In this document: positions 31,842 through 42,961 of the stretch, one piece after another
How the letters are laid out: every line of letters starts with the position of its first letter
How positions within the stretch are numbered: the stretch's first letter is position 1
NCBI GenBank assembly: GCA_012064385.1
Contig: QRDG01001901.1
Span: 1-64,000 of the forward strand
Reading direction: 5' to 3'
Source of the DNA: Puccinellia tenuiflora
Taxonomy: Eukaryota; Streptophyta; Magnoliopsida; Poales; Poaceae
DNA: 64,000 nucleotides
The notes under the pieces: model-generated
The model's database searches: none
What the model was told of the DNA's origin: nothing
Seen by the model: only the letters and a program-made list of their open reading frames with translations
Translations under genes and position numbers: made by a program

Positions 31842-34414
31842 ATGGAGGGCGTCAACGGCTCGGCGGCTGAGGAAGGGAGGAGACCGCTATCTGAGATGGT
31901 GGACGACTGCGTTCAGCGCTGGTTCCAGGACACGCTCAAAGAGGCGCGCCGTGGCGACACCACCATGCAGGTGCTCGTCGCGCAGATGTATAACTCCGGC
32001 TACGGCATCCCCAGGAACGAGCACAAGGTATTACACCGTACCCCGCCACATCTTCTTCTTTCTCCCTCCTCCACCCCCACGTCTGCGGACGTTTTTCATG
32101 CTTGGTCCGTCTAAGTGTATATGTGGGCTTGTTGTGCTGGTTACCACTTACCAGTGTGCTCAAGGGCAGGAGTACTAGGCTGTTCGATTGTGCGAGATGC
32201 AGTTTGTTGTTTGATGTTGCTGGCTGATCTAATCTGTTTTTTTGGATCCAATTTGATGCGGATCCATAGACTTTTCTAGTTCGATCCAGCAGTTAGAGGT
32301 ATTCTTGGCGCTGTATACAATCTTTTCATAGAGAAGATTCCTTGCTAGGAGGGTTATGATGCAATTGTTTTCTGGTTTTTCATGTTATTATGTGGAATTG
32401 TTTGCTTACTTGTGTTTATATACCAGCGCAAAAAAAAATTTACTTGTGTTTATATAACATTAGATATTGTCAAGGGGAAACTTTGCTGGCTTGTGTTTAG
32501 ATAACATTAGATACTTTCAAGGGAATTTACTTGTTTCTGGTTGCTTCTACCATGCTATTTCATGGCGCTTAAGTTGAGATTAATAGAGGCAAGAATTTGT
32601 TCTGTTATTATCCGGTATTAGTTTTGCTCTCATGCCCATAGAACTAACACACAGACACACATATAGTTCCTTTGCTTTGGATTTGGAGTAAATAACTTTT
32701 GGAATTGCCAACTCCCATCTAATAAAATAATTTTTTGTAACGAAATATATTTAGAAAGTTGCGTAAAAATCTTCATAGAATACAAAAATAATTGTTCACA
32801 AGGTTTAGGAAAATGTTCATATGAGAGATAAAATGTTCACGTAGTATGAAATATTTGTTCAAGAGGCTCAAAAAATGTTAACGTGTTACACAACAAAAAA
32901 ATGTTCATATGATAACTTCTAGTCGCGTCAAATTTGTTTGGTTCTGATCCATTTTCCTGTTTCATGGAGAATGTGAAGCTAGAGGTTTAGTTTCCAACTA
33001 AAAAGATAGTCTTTCCTTCTATTTGTTCTTCTAAACATCTAGATATTGTTGATCCATACTTTGACATAGCATATGTGGTTCTTTACTTTAAGTTGTTCAA
33101 AAAATATGTGGTATTTGCTGAATTCTTTAACTTTTGGAATTATTTATTCAATGATGGAGCATTTACGTGCCTAAAGTTTATACCTTCTCCATAAATAAGC
33201 ACAAACTTTATTTTTCTGCATTTTGTTTTTGTACTTGTATTTAGTATTTAGGAGTTGAGGTAGGTTGAGTGCATTTTTTATCTATCAGTAATGCTGCGCT
33301 GCAGCGAAAAAATACCTGCCTACATTTTAGAACACATTGATAACTGAGGGGGTGATACCTACCAACTCTGGTGTTCACATCTGCTTTAAGAATTGTGGTT
33401 TTATTTTGAATGATTCTCTGAGCTTGTTGCTGAGGTGGTGAAATCGAAAATAGCCTATAGAAGAGGCATGTTCGCCATGGCATTTGAACTTTTATCAAGT
33501 AGTAACAATTAAGTCTGCCCAGTTATTGCAAGATTTCATCACATTATTATCAATATATGTGAATGTATAATCAATCAATTTGTTCTTGCTTTGTTTTTTT
33601 ATTTTCGAATAATCAATAGGACCTGGTTAAAGTAGTGAATTTAACTCGGGAGAACAATGCTTTTGGAGCTAGGGGGGCAATGGGGTTAAGGATCTCTGAA
33701 GTACCATCATCTGGTGTTCAGACTTATTTTATTGATAAGCTATAGTAAGATACATACGCATCAATTGGAAACTCCTCTTGAAAATTGCATCTGAGCCATA
33801 CAATCCGAAAAAACAAGGTTTTGTTTTGTTCAGTCCTTTAAGTTGCTGCCACCTTCCCTATGGAATCATAGCTGCAACGGACAACGGTACCCTTAGTTAT
33901 GCAATTGATTGCAAGTTGAGCACTGATCAAGCCATCTACGATTCAGGCCATGTACAATGTGGACGCCAACAACATGCGATAGGATCAGCTTCCTGGCCGT
34001 TAGGCTCAATTCCCTGCTGATCCCAGGATTTCACCTTCCGTCGCTGCCGAAGGAGTCGTTGGGAGCTTCACTTATTGTTTCCCTGCACAGAACGGCCTGA
34101 CCAGCCATTGGCACTAATCCAGGCATAGGAAAAACTCTTTGTTAGCGTCTGAAGTTAGCGCTTTCCGTTGGAGTTGGAGACTCGTATTCGTATATTTTAC
34201 GAGAATTGTTTTTATTTTTATTTTTTCTAAAGTGCCTGCACAAGAGTCCAGCGTTGGACATGCCCTCATAGTTCATGTTGTCCTATTTGAAGATGACTTC
34301 TCTCATAATGCATCCCCTGGAACCCGGTCCCAATAATTATTGGACCTAAATCCTAAGGATTATGATACAAATACCCTGCTAATTTATGCTTTATACTAGT
34401 TTTGATGCTATTAA

Positions 34415-34457
<43 letters not shown>

Positions 34458-34774
34458 GTTGTCTAATTAGAAATGCTATGGAGTGTAAACTGCAACATCA
34501 CCTACCAAACTCTATGTTCTGATTCTACTTTATTCTTTCGTTCCCTTTATTAAGGGAAGACAATGGATGGAGAAGGCATCAAGAAACAGGTCTTCTGTCT
34601 GGAAGGTTGGCACAAAACGTCCAGGTATTTTTAAATAAAGTTTGTATAATTATTTTATTGCATTGGAAGCTGTTTGTGCTACGGAAACCTGTTTGGTAAT
34701 TAGTTTTTGGCTTTTCAGGATATAATGCTAGCGACTCTGATTCTGATGAAGGAAATGATGATATCAAGCAATAA
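31842..34774 (+). CDS. Small Sel1-like repeat protein, three exons
   Basis: Exons 31842-32027, 34555-34624 and 34719-34774 join in phase to 103 codons plus TAA. Donors are AAG|GTATTA and CAG|GTATTT; acceptors are ATTAAG| (weak) and TTTTCAG|. The protein has a short variable N-terminus, 'VQRWFQDTLKEARRGD', the Sel1-like 'QVLVAQMYNSGYGIPRNE' (residues 43-60), then 'ASRNRSSVWKVGTKRPGYN' and an acidic 'ASDSDSDEGNDD' tail. I recall small conserved plant proteins of this layout with a Sel1/HCP-like repeat; such repeats are helical protein-interaction modules. No catalytic site, signal peptide or membrane segment is seen. The ATG at 31842 was chosen because it starts the open frame after a pyrimidine-rich leader. 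No disabling change was found. Confidence 0.75.
32028..34554 (+). other. Large first intron of the Sel1-like gene
   Basis: 2.5 kb, AT-rich. 32400-32520 has two imperfect copies of 'cttgtgttta-ata-cattagata'. 32800-32910 repeats 'aatgttca' motifs. 33620-34330 contains short fragments of open frame (for example 33778-34020) without recognisable domains. A CT microsatellite is at 34418-34455. No complete transposable element was identified in it. Confidence 0.6.
34418..34455. repeat. CT dinucleotide microsatellite
   Basis: An uninterrupted run of about 19 TC units in the first intron, 100 bases before exon 2. Likely length-variable. Confidence 0.95.
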
Positions 34775-35640
34775 CAATCAATTACGATTAAGTGTGTGGC
34801 TAGAAGAATGACATGGTAAGGAGTTTGGCTTGAGTTATTTCTCTTTATAGTTTAAACTAAACTACGTGAAGTTGCCCTAGGATATGTTTGGAGTTGAAGC
34901 CCCGTTACTAGAGGCTACATAGTTCTTCTACATGTTAGTGGAACTGCTACTGAGTTTGTAGTGATTAATGTACCTGAACTTGATTGCACATAGTAAGATG
35001 AGCTCAATCATATCAGAATGGATCATCGGTTTTGTGGCCTATATGGTCTCATGGAAGCTAAATATCAGAATTTGAACTTAAACCACGACAAGATTTATAG
35101 AACGGAGGTGGTATCACTTTAGGCATCAGACATATGTAGTTTAGTTTGTTAACTTTTCTCGCCTTCTGTTTTTGGCATATGCGGGCATGCTACATGTATC
35201 ACGTACGCCGATATTCAATTTACTTAAAAACTGTTATGTAGTGCAGCAGAGGTTCCCACATGTTTGATGACTTCATTTCTCATTTCAGGCAATGACAAAT
35301 ACTAGCAACTTGCATGAGGTTGGGACGGCTTTTGATTGGACTCTGCTGCGTGGAGTAGATTAGATTTTTTAATCTTCTTTGGATTCTTGAAGGATACAAA
35401 TGTACTCAGCATCTGTTTAGAAAAAACAGAAACTCTATTCATCTTAGTTATGTTTCTGTATACATGTTCATTATTTTGTTAATTTTTTCTAGTAAAATAA
35501 CAACTTTTAACTTGTTCAAATATCCATTTTTTTTATTCTTCTTGGCTGGAGGGTTCAGGTTTTTGTTATGCATCTTGCTTGGGTGCCATTCATAGGCAGT
35601 CCAGAATTGAGGAGTCCAGTGAACCCGCAAAAGGTTAAGG
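34775..35640 (+). other. 3' untranslated region and downstream sequence of the Sel1-like gene
   Basis: After the stop codon, 'gacatg|gtaagg' (34815) and 'tttctcatttcag|gc' (35288) look like the borders of an intron in the 3' untranslated region, with a last exon running to about 35420. No other gene was seen to 35640. From 35640 'ggccctgtttgttgga' resembles a MITE terminus, but no partner was found. Confidence 0.4.
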
Positions 35641-35699
35641 CCCTGTTTGTTGGATTTATTTCTGGTTTTCAGATTTTGGCTTATAAGTCACAAAGCAAC

Positions 35700-36311
35700 G
35701 TCCAAAAAAGCATATGCTTTTGCTCGCTTAAGCGCGAAAGCGAGCGTAGTGGAGGCAAACGCTCCGTTTCAGCCCTGAGTGCAAGGTTAAGCGCTAAGCT
35801 CGGTTAGTCACGGCGATTCAGCGTTGAGTGACGCTTACGCGTGCGGAAGCGAGGAAAAGCATCGCGCTGAGCGTCGAAGCGAGGAAAAGCATCGCGCTGA
35901 GCGTCGGCAGGCGGGGCGGGGATCGAAAAATTGAGGAGCTCTGGGAGGGAAAACGAACCCTAATTGCGCCCCCAGGTCCCCAATCGACCAGCCCCTGCCA
36001 TTCCCACACCCCGATAGAGAGAGGTGGCGCACCTCGATGGGTCGATTCCGCCGGTGAAGCCCGCCCTCGGCCGCCGGTGAAGCCCCTCCTCCGCCGGCCT
36101 CCACCTCTTCCTCCAGGCCGCCGCACGTCGCTTCTCCTCCACGACGTCGTCCCCTTCATCCCAGGCGCAGATCGAGGCTGCCCTCCGCTGGTGAAGCCCC
36201 TCCTCCGCCGGCCTCCACCTCTTCCTCCAGGCTGCCGTATGTCGACTCTCCTCCAGACCGCCGTCTCCCCTTCAACCCCTCTCCGCCCAGGCGCAGATCG
36301 AGGTCAAACCT
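35700..36311 (+). other. GC-rich stretch with two tandem duplications, cut by a retrotransposon
   Basis: CpG-rich sequence that looks like the start of a plant gene (leader or Pro/Arg-rich coding region). A 30-bp unit is perfectly duplicated at 35846-35875 and 35876-35905. A unit of about 114 bp starting 'ggtgaagcccctcctcc' is imperfectly duplicated at 36076 and 36190. A plus-strand frame stays open from 35828 across the LTR junction at 36312. It may be a promoter and first exon whose gene was severed by the gypsy insertion, or simple GC-rich sequence. No domain is recognised. Confidence 0.4.
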
Positions 36312-36394
36312 TGATACGTCCAAAACGTATCTACTTTTCCAAACAATTTTGCTGTTGTTTCTCCTCTAATTTGCATGATTTGAATGGAACTAAC
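36312..36394 (+). repeat. First fragment of the Athila-lineage 5' LTR
   Basis: 83 bp from TGATACG to the target CTAAC; the text continues directly at 44888 ('gcggactaacgctg') after the BARE-like insertion. Confidence 0.75.
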
Positions 36395-38299
36395 TGTTGG
36401 GAATATGCCCTAGAGGAAATAATAAAATGGTTTATTAAGCATATTCACGTTTATGATAATAGTTTATTATCCATGCTATAATTGTATTAAATGGAAACAT
36501 AATACATGTGTGGAATATAAACACCAGAGTCCCTAGTGAGCCTCTACAGGACTAGTTCGTTGATCAAGAGATAGTTAGAGTTTCCTAACTATGGACTTGT
36601 TATAGTCACTTGATAACGGAGTCATATCATTAGGTAATGGTGTGATGGACATGACCCAAACAATAAAGAGTTGCAATTAATCGTGTCACAAAAGTTTTGT
36701 TGTCAACACTTTTAATATGCCAAATATAGTTTCCTTAGACCATGAGATTATATCACTCCCGTTCACCGGAGGAATACTTTGTGGACATCAAACGTCACTT
36801 CGTAACTGGGTGATTATAAAGGTGGCTTTCAGGTATCTCCGATGGTGGGTTGTTGGGTGATATGAATCGAGAGTGGGATTTGTACCTCCATGTGACGGAG
36901 AAGAGGCCTTCTCGGTAATATAGCATCAAAAGTCTGCAGACATGTGATTAGGTGGTAATCACGAGGATCCTATATTATGGACGAGTAAAGAGAACTTGCC
37001 GGTAATGAGATTAAACTAGACATGGGGATGTCAACGATTATATCTCGGTCAAGTAAAATATCGTGAGACAAAGGGAATCCTATATGAGATTAATTGAATC
37101 TCCGGCATCGTGGTTCAATCGAGAAAAAGGTTTTCGTTGAGTGTATAGGAATTAATATGGGCATCCCGGTCCCGCTATTAATTATTGATATGATCATGTC
37201 TATGCATTCTCGAACCCGTAGGGTCACACACTTAACGTTCCGATGAAATTAGGTTTTGCGATCAATTAAATGATGAAATGAACGAATGGTGATTCAGAGT
37301 CTCGGATGGGATCCCGGACGTCACGAGGAGTTCCGAAGGAGTCCGAAGAATAAGATTCATATATGGAAAGTGGTTTCCGGAGTTTTCGGAAAAGTTCCGG
37401 AATTATTTATAGGGTACCAGAAAGGTTCCGGAATGTTCGAGAAGGTTCTAGAAGTGGGACCACATATTGTATGGGGCCCACATGGACCATAGGGTGCAGC
37501 CACCACCTTGGTGTGCCGCACCACCTAGGCCCACATGGGCTCATGCGGCTAGGAAAGGGGGGGAATCCCACTCCTAGTTGGACTAGGAGTTGGGCCCTCC
37601 ACCCTTTAGGAAAGGGGCCCAAGGAGGAGTCCTAGATGGACTCCAACTTGGGGGGCAAGCAAGGGGGCCGGCCGGCCCCTGCCCTAACCCTAGCCCGGCC
37701 ACCTATAAAAGGGGGGAGGGGAGGGGTGCGGCACACCCAAGAGGCTGCCTCCCCAAGCACCCCTGCCGCACCACCTCCCCCACCCTAAACCCTACCCGCG
37801 CCACCCTTCCCCGAAGGGCTGCCGCCGCCTCTCCTCCATCTAGAGCTGCCGCACCACCCCTCCCCGAAGGGCTGCTGCGCCACCTCCTCCTCTCCCTCTC
37901 CTCTCGCTTGGTTTGGCGAAGCCTCGCGCGTGGAGATCGTCATCGTCACCGGCACTACCGTCGTGCTGCTGAGATCATCAAGGCCACGTCCTCTCGCTTG
38001 CGGGATCAAGGAGTTGACGTCTTCATCGAGCCGTACGTATGGATGCCGCGGAGGTGCTGCCCGTTGCTGCACTTCACCGGATTGGATCTCGAGGATAATA
38101 CATCTCCTCGCGACTAGACGAGTCTAGTTGCGGGGATCGACTAGCCAACCCCTGCACCGACAAAACGCGTTTGTTGATCTTCAAGGGTAAGAGATTGGAT
38201 CTCACCATCGCTATCTTCATCTCGTAGATCTAGATCCTTGGGGTTTATTCCGCTTGCCGCGTAGGAAATTTTTTTGTTTTCCATGCTGCGACCCCTTCA
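36395..38299 (+). repeat. 5' LTR of the BARE-like element
   Basis: 1905 bp. TATA box TATAAAA at 37704-37710. The GC-rich frames after it (for example 37590-38117) are present in both LTRs and lie in the R/U5 region. They are Pro/Arg/Leu-rich, and I do not treat them as genes. Confidence 0.9.
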
Positions 38300-38300
38300 G

Positions 38301-38312
38301 TGGTATCAGAGC
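38301..38312 (+). promoter_or_regulatory. Primer-binding site of the BARE-like element
   Basis: TGGTATCAGAGC, complementary to initiator tRNA-Met, one base after the 5' LTR. Confidence 0.9.
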
Positions 38313-39565
38313 CTAGATCTATTCGTAGATGTTGGTGCGATTAGAACACAAGGAGTTGTGGGCGTTGATATTTTATGTTGCTACCTTCTCGCGTGCACTT
38401 TGCATCTTTGCGGTATTGTGAGATTGAAGCGGCCCGGACCAACCTTACTCGTCCACGCACGAGAGACCGGTTCCACGACTGACATGCAACTTGTTTTGCA
38501 TAAGTGGCTGGCGGGTGTCTGTTTCTCTTGCTTTAGTGAGGATGCAATTTTCAATGAAAGGCCTTTCAAAAGGATGAGTAAATAAGCAACTATTATATCA
38601 CCGTTGTGGTTTTGCGTAGATTAGAAAGGTTCTATCTCGTTGACCCAAGCCACGTAATATTTGCATAAACAAAGTAGAGGACGTCTAACTTGTTTTTGCA
38701 GAGGGGTCATGTGATGTGATATGGCCAATGTGATTTGTGATAATGTATGCAATGATCATGTTTGTAATATTTCGCGACTTGCATGTCGACGAGTACGGCA
38801 ACCGGCAGGAGCCATATGGTTGTCTATTATTTTATGTGACCTGCGAGTCATTGAATCACCATGTATTTTGCTTTACTTTATTGCTAAGAGTAGCATTAGT
38901 TGTAGTTGCAATAGTTGGTGGACAACCATGGTGATGGCGCCACGATGATGGAGATCATGCCGGAGATGGAGATCTTGCCGGTGCTTTGAAGATGGAGATC
39001 AAAAGCATAAGAAGAAAGGCCATATCATATCACAATTATGAATTGCATGTGATGTTAATCCCTTTTATGCACCTTATTGTTATGCTTAGATGTGATCGCG
39101 ACGGTAGCATGATAAGGTGATCTATCATGTTAATATCAAGATAATTAAGTGTTCTTCCTTAGTATGCACCGTTGCGAAAGTTCGTCGTTTCGAAGCATCA
39201 CGTGATGATCGGGTGTGATAGATTCAACGTTCACATACAACGGGTGTAAGCCAGTTTACACATGCGAAAATACTACGGTTGTCTTGACGAGCCTAGCATG
39301 TACAGACATGGCCTCGGGAACACAGGAACCGAAAGGTTAAACACGAGTCATATGAATGATATGATCAACACTGAGTTGTTCACCATTGAAGCTACATCAC
39401 CTCACGTGATGATCGGTTGTGGTGTAGTGGATTTGGATCGTGTGTCACTAAACAACCAGAGAGATGTTGAGTTTAGTGGGAGTTCATATATTAATTTGAT
39501 TAAGTTGAACTAAAATTATCATAAACAAGTGTCCTAAAGATGTCTTTGCAAAATCCTTGTAGATC
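38313..39565 (+). other. Leader between primer site and gag of the BARE-like element
   Basis: 1.25 kb without a convincing gene, as expected for the long untranslated leader of BARE-type elements, which holds packaging and dimerisation signals in the family. The motif 'acgtgatgatcggg/tt' occurs twice (39200, 39405). Confidence 0.6.
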
Positions 39566-40159
39566 ATGGCCGACTACAGTAGTATGTTTCTTGCTGAGGA
39601 GCTGCGTCTCGATGGGTCAAACTTTGCTGAGTGGTACCAACGTCTTAGAGAAGTCCTATCAACTCATGATGAGCTCTACGTGTTACATGAAACTTTAGAA
39701 GAGAAACCCAAAGATTCTGCAAGCTACAACAAGCGTATGGCTTGGCTCAGTAGGAGTAAGACTCACACACAAGTCAAATGGTTGATGAGTGTCTTCATGA
39801 ATTCTGACCTTGCTAAACAATTCAAGAACTTGAGTGCCATTGAGACTGTCACTGAGCTAAAGAAAATGTTCGTAGCACAAGTGAGAATTGCAAGGTTTGA
39901 AGGTCTAGGTGAATTTCTTTCAACTAAGATGGAAGAAAATGATCGCTTAGAGGAGCACCTGAAGAAAATGTATAGGATATATTACACTCTTGTGGATGCT
40001 TGGGATATGGAGATGAGTGACGAATTCGTGATAGATGGGCTGTTGCATTCGCTTCCTCCCAGATTCAAGAATTGTGTCAGAGACTATGTCAAGGAAAGGG
40101 ATTCGATCACTTATCCTGAACTGATGTCTCGACTTCGTCAGATCGAAAGAATCCCATAG
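39566..40159 (+). CDS. Gag (capsid part) of the BARE-like element
   Basis: 197 residues from MADYSSMFLAEELRLDGSN to 'LRQIERIP' and TAG. It has the copia gag (UBN2-like) signatures 'FAEWYQRLREVL', 'LKKMYRIYYTL' and 'IDGLLHSLPPRFKNCV'. Family gag proteins are longer and usually continue to a CCHC zinc knuckle; here the frame stops before one, and none is found downstream. It forms virus-like particles in active relatives. Translation of this copy is possible, but without protease, integrase and RT it could only act with enzymes supplied by other copies. Confidence 0.75.
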   Translation: MADYSSMFLAEELRLDGSNFAEWYQRLREVLSTHDELYVLHETLEEKPKDSASYNKRMAWLSRSKTHTQVKWLMSVFMNSDLAKQFKNLSAIETVTELKKMFVAQVRIARFEGLGEFLSTKMEENDRLEEHLKKMYRIYYTLVDAWDMEMSDEFVIDGLLHSLPPRFKNCVRDYVKERDSITYPELMSRLRQIERIP

Positions 40160-42946
40160 CAGGAGAAGTAGTCAATGCAGAAGGTATATTTTGATATACT
40201 AGTTATAAATGTTTAAATGTCCCATTTACACTTATGGTGAGCTAAGTATTTGATACTTGTGCTGTTTTGTGAAAACAGGGCCCGCCGTTTGAGAAGTGCA
40301 TGGAGGGACTGAGTGGATTTCGCGAAGATGGCAATCAAGGAGTTGATGCTGGCGTCATTTCACTTCTACATTTATCGTTTTAAATTAGAGGATTTGAATG
40401 AGTTTTGTAATCGAATTAAGTGTGATCTTAAATTAGTGTGTCTCGGTTTGTGAGACGGTCATTCATGTTAAAGACAAGTGGTTGTTCTGTTTTCATGAGT
40501 AATCCTTTTTGGAGATCACGTTTCGATTATGAGATTATTGTCCTTTGTTAGATTTAAACGATAATTAGTTAAACACTTATAAAATGAAACATGCTAAAAA
40601 TGTCCAATACTTGATAATGTTTTTGTTTTAATTGTGCTATAGTGTTGAGGGGCATTGGATGCGCATCATCAAGTAGTATGATTAAAAATGCCATTTTCTG
40701 AAAATGCCATGAAAAGCTGAAAATAAACACAAGTGTTGGTTGTATTTTTCAGTGAATAAGAGACATCATTATTTTATGTTCTTCATCGTGAATGAGTAAA
40801 TAGGAGTATTTATTCATGTCATGATGAGACCATGGAAGTAGAGGATATTAAGTTAACAAGATAATTGAGTCTTTTCGATTTGATCAAAAGAGACAAAATA
40901 TTTGAGTTATTGTTTAGTATGAAGACTTGTGACAAGTGTTATCACAAATTACAATATTTAGAGATTATTCAAAAGTGTTTTGATAAACCTAAAGTATTGT
41001 AGTCACATTATATTTGATATTATGTGGTCATAAAGAAGGGATTTGAATTTAAGGGTTTATTTGTATCATTTAGATTTATTTTGATAACACTCTGTTTTAA
41101 ATAAAGGATCTATTTAATGATTTGCGTTTCGCATATGAGTTATGTGAAATAGTGGTTTCAATAATTATGAGATAATTAAAAGCCAAAGCAAATGGAGTTT
41201 TGTAGAATATTCATATGAGATTATGAATAGAGATTCCACAATGTGAGACTAAAAGGGACAAACCAATGTGTTTGGTTGTGTTGTGTATTTTAGTGGTTTT
41301 ATCATGAAATGGTTTCATGGATAAAAGATTTGTTGGAATAAATTTAGAAAGCTTAAACCTTGCATGTTTATGTATCAAGTGGCACATATGTAAAGTGCTA
41401 TGTTGGTTAAAACTTGACACATAAAAGATTTTAATGATGGTGATCATTGAATTTTGGTTTAGCTTGTCTAAAGAGCAGTGGGATTCAAGAATATGAAATT
41501 TTGTCAAAGGTTGCAAATAATATTCATGATTTACTTGTCATGTTTGAGAAACAAGACATACCTGCAAAAGAAGAAATAGAAACTTTAAAATACGAAAGAG
41601 ACTAAAAGTCATTCTATGTTAAGTTTAAATCACAAAGTAATTGTTACTTGATTTTGTGAAAAGAATGTTTCACATATTTATTTTGCAAAGAGTTTGTGTG
41701 GAATAAATAAAACTTAGAGCTGGCAAGGTGCTGGCGTTTCGTATATGAGTTCTCGAATCTTAAGAGTTAAGAATTTTTGGAGGAGTCCAAAGTGTCGAGA
41801 AAGTGCATAAGAAACTGAGTGGGATCTAATTAAGATATGTGGTGACATATATTAAGTTAGAGCAGAAACTAATTTCCATAATCAAAATATGTGGTGACAT
41901 ATGTTTGAGTGGGAACTAGTTAATAATGGTCAAATATAAAGATAACATATTTCTGAGTGGGAGCCATAGTGGCTTCACAATTTAATATGTGTATGGTGTA
42001 TATTTGAGTGGGAGTTTACAACATCGTGTTTGAATGAAATGGAGATTTCATAAATGTTGTAAATGTTGTCATGGACCAATGCATAACTTATGAAGTTAGT
42101 TTGAACGTCAAATATTCATGTAGATGAATGTATCTATGGAGGATAGATAAGTTTGATAAACATTAAGGTCAGGATGTTTTAACCTAAACAAGTTTTGAAG
42201 GAGTTCAAAATAGAAACAAGAGAAGAATGGTTCATCTCATTGTAACATATTGGTGAAACATTGAGTTGAGAACTCAGTACAAAATTGATGGTTGGAGGAT
42301 ATGTTGGAATTCACTATGAATTGTTCATAGGTCTCAACATATAAGAACCATGTGTTTGTATTTGATGATATGTGACCCAAGTTATTAATTGTAAGAACAT
42401 GTTAAATGAGGAGTCATTTTTCATGAAATTGAGATGAATTTAGAATGTGGTAGACTTGATTGAAGTCATAAAGCCAGACTAAATTGGAGATCTCTTAATA
42501 TCGGAGTAGCACAGCAAAAGCATGATCGGAAATATCGAAGTGACAAGTTTCACTGTCGATTTGTTAAGTCTACAACATATAGGAGTATATGATTAATTCA
42601 AGGATTGAAATAAGATATAATATTTTGGTTTGAGAAAGTTGTTTCAAGATCGAGTGAGTTCCGGATGCATATGTCATGAGAAAGTCCATTTGACTGATCA
42701 TACATCATATAGCATAAATGGATATGAATATCTCACTCTATAACCAAACATATTATATACATTATATGATAAAGTAATGTCAAATTAGGTGACAGTTACA
42801 AATTTTTGCAAAGGACATAAAGAGCTGTAAAGTATAGAGCACGGACAGAACCTCTTCCACAAGCAAACATGATCAGCACTAAGACTTCATGAGTGAGACT
42901 CCATGGGTGTTGGATCGAGGAAATGTAAACTACATTATTGACTCTA
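40160..42946 (+). other. Non-coding spacer in place of pol in the BARE-like element
   Basis: 2.8 kb, AT-rich, without protease, integrase or RT motifs in any frame. 'gagtggga' recurs at about 41816, 41910, 41953, 42004 and in the polypurine tract. 'gtggtgacatat' appears twice (41839, 41890). It may be a spacer or a scrambled pol remnant. The minus-strand frame 41211-41516 has no domain. Confidence 0.6.
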
Positions 42947-42961
42947 GTGCAAGTGGGAGAC
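42947..42961 (+). promoter_or_regulatory. Polypurine tract of the BARE-like element
   Basis: The sequence 'gtgcaagtgggagac' directly precedes the 3' LTR start and is the usual tract in this family. Confidence 0.8.

Noticed and set aside
33620..34330. Possible extra exon or gene fragment in the Sel1-like gene intron
   Set aside because: The frames are short and interrupted, no motif is recognisable, and the three-exon model is already in frame without it.
37590..38117. 175-codon frame present twice (also at 44174-44701)
   Set aside because: Both copies lie in the LTRs of the BARE-like element downstream of the TATA box. They are Pro/Arg-rich without a domain; the duplication reflects the LTRs, not a gene family.
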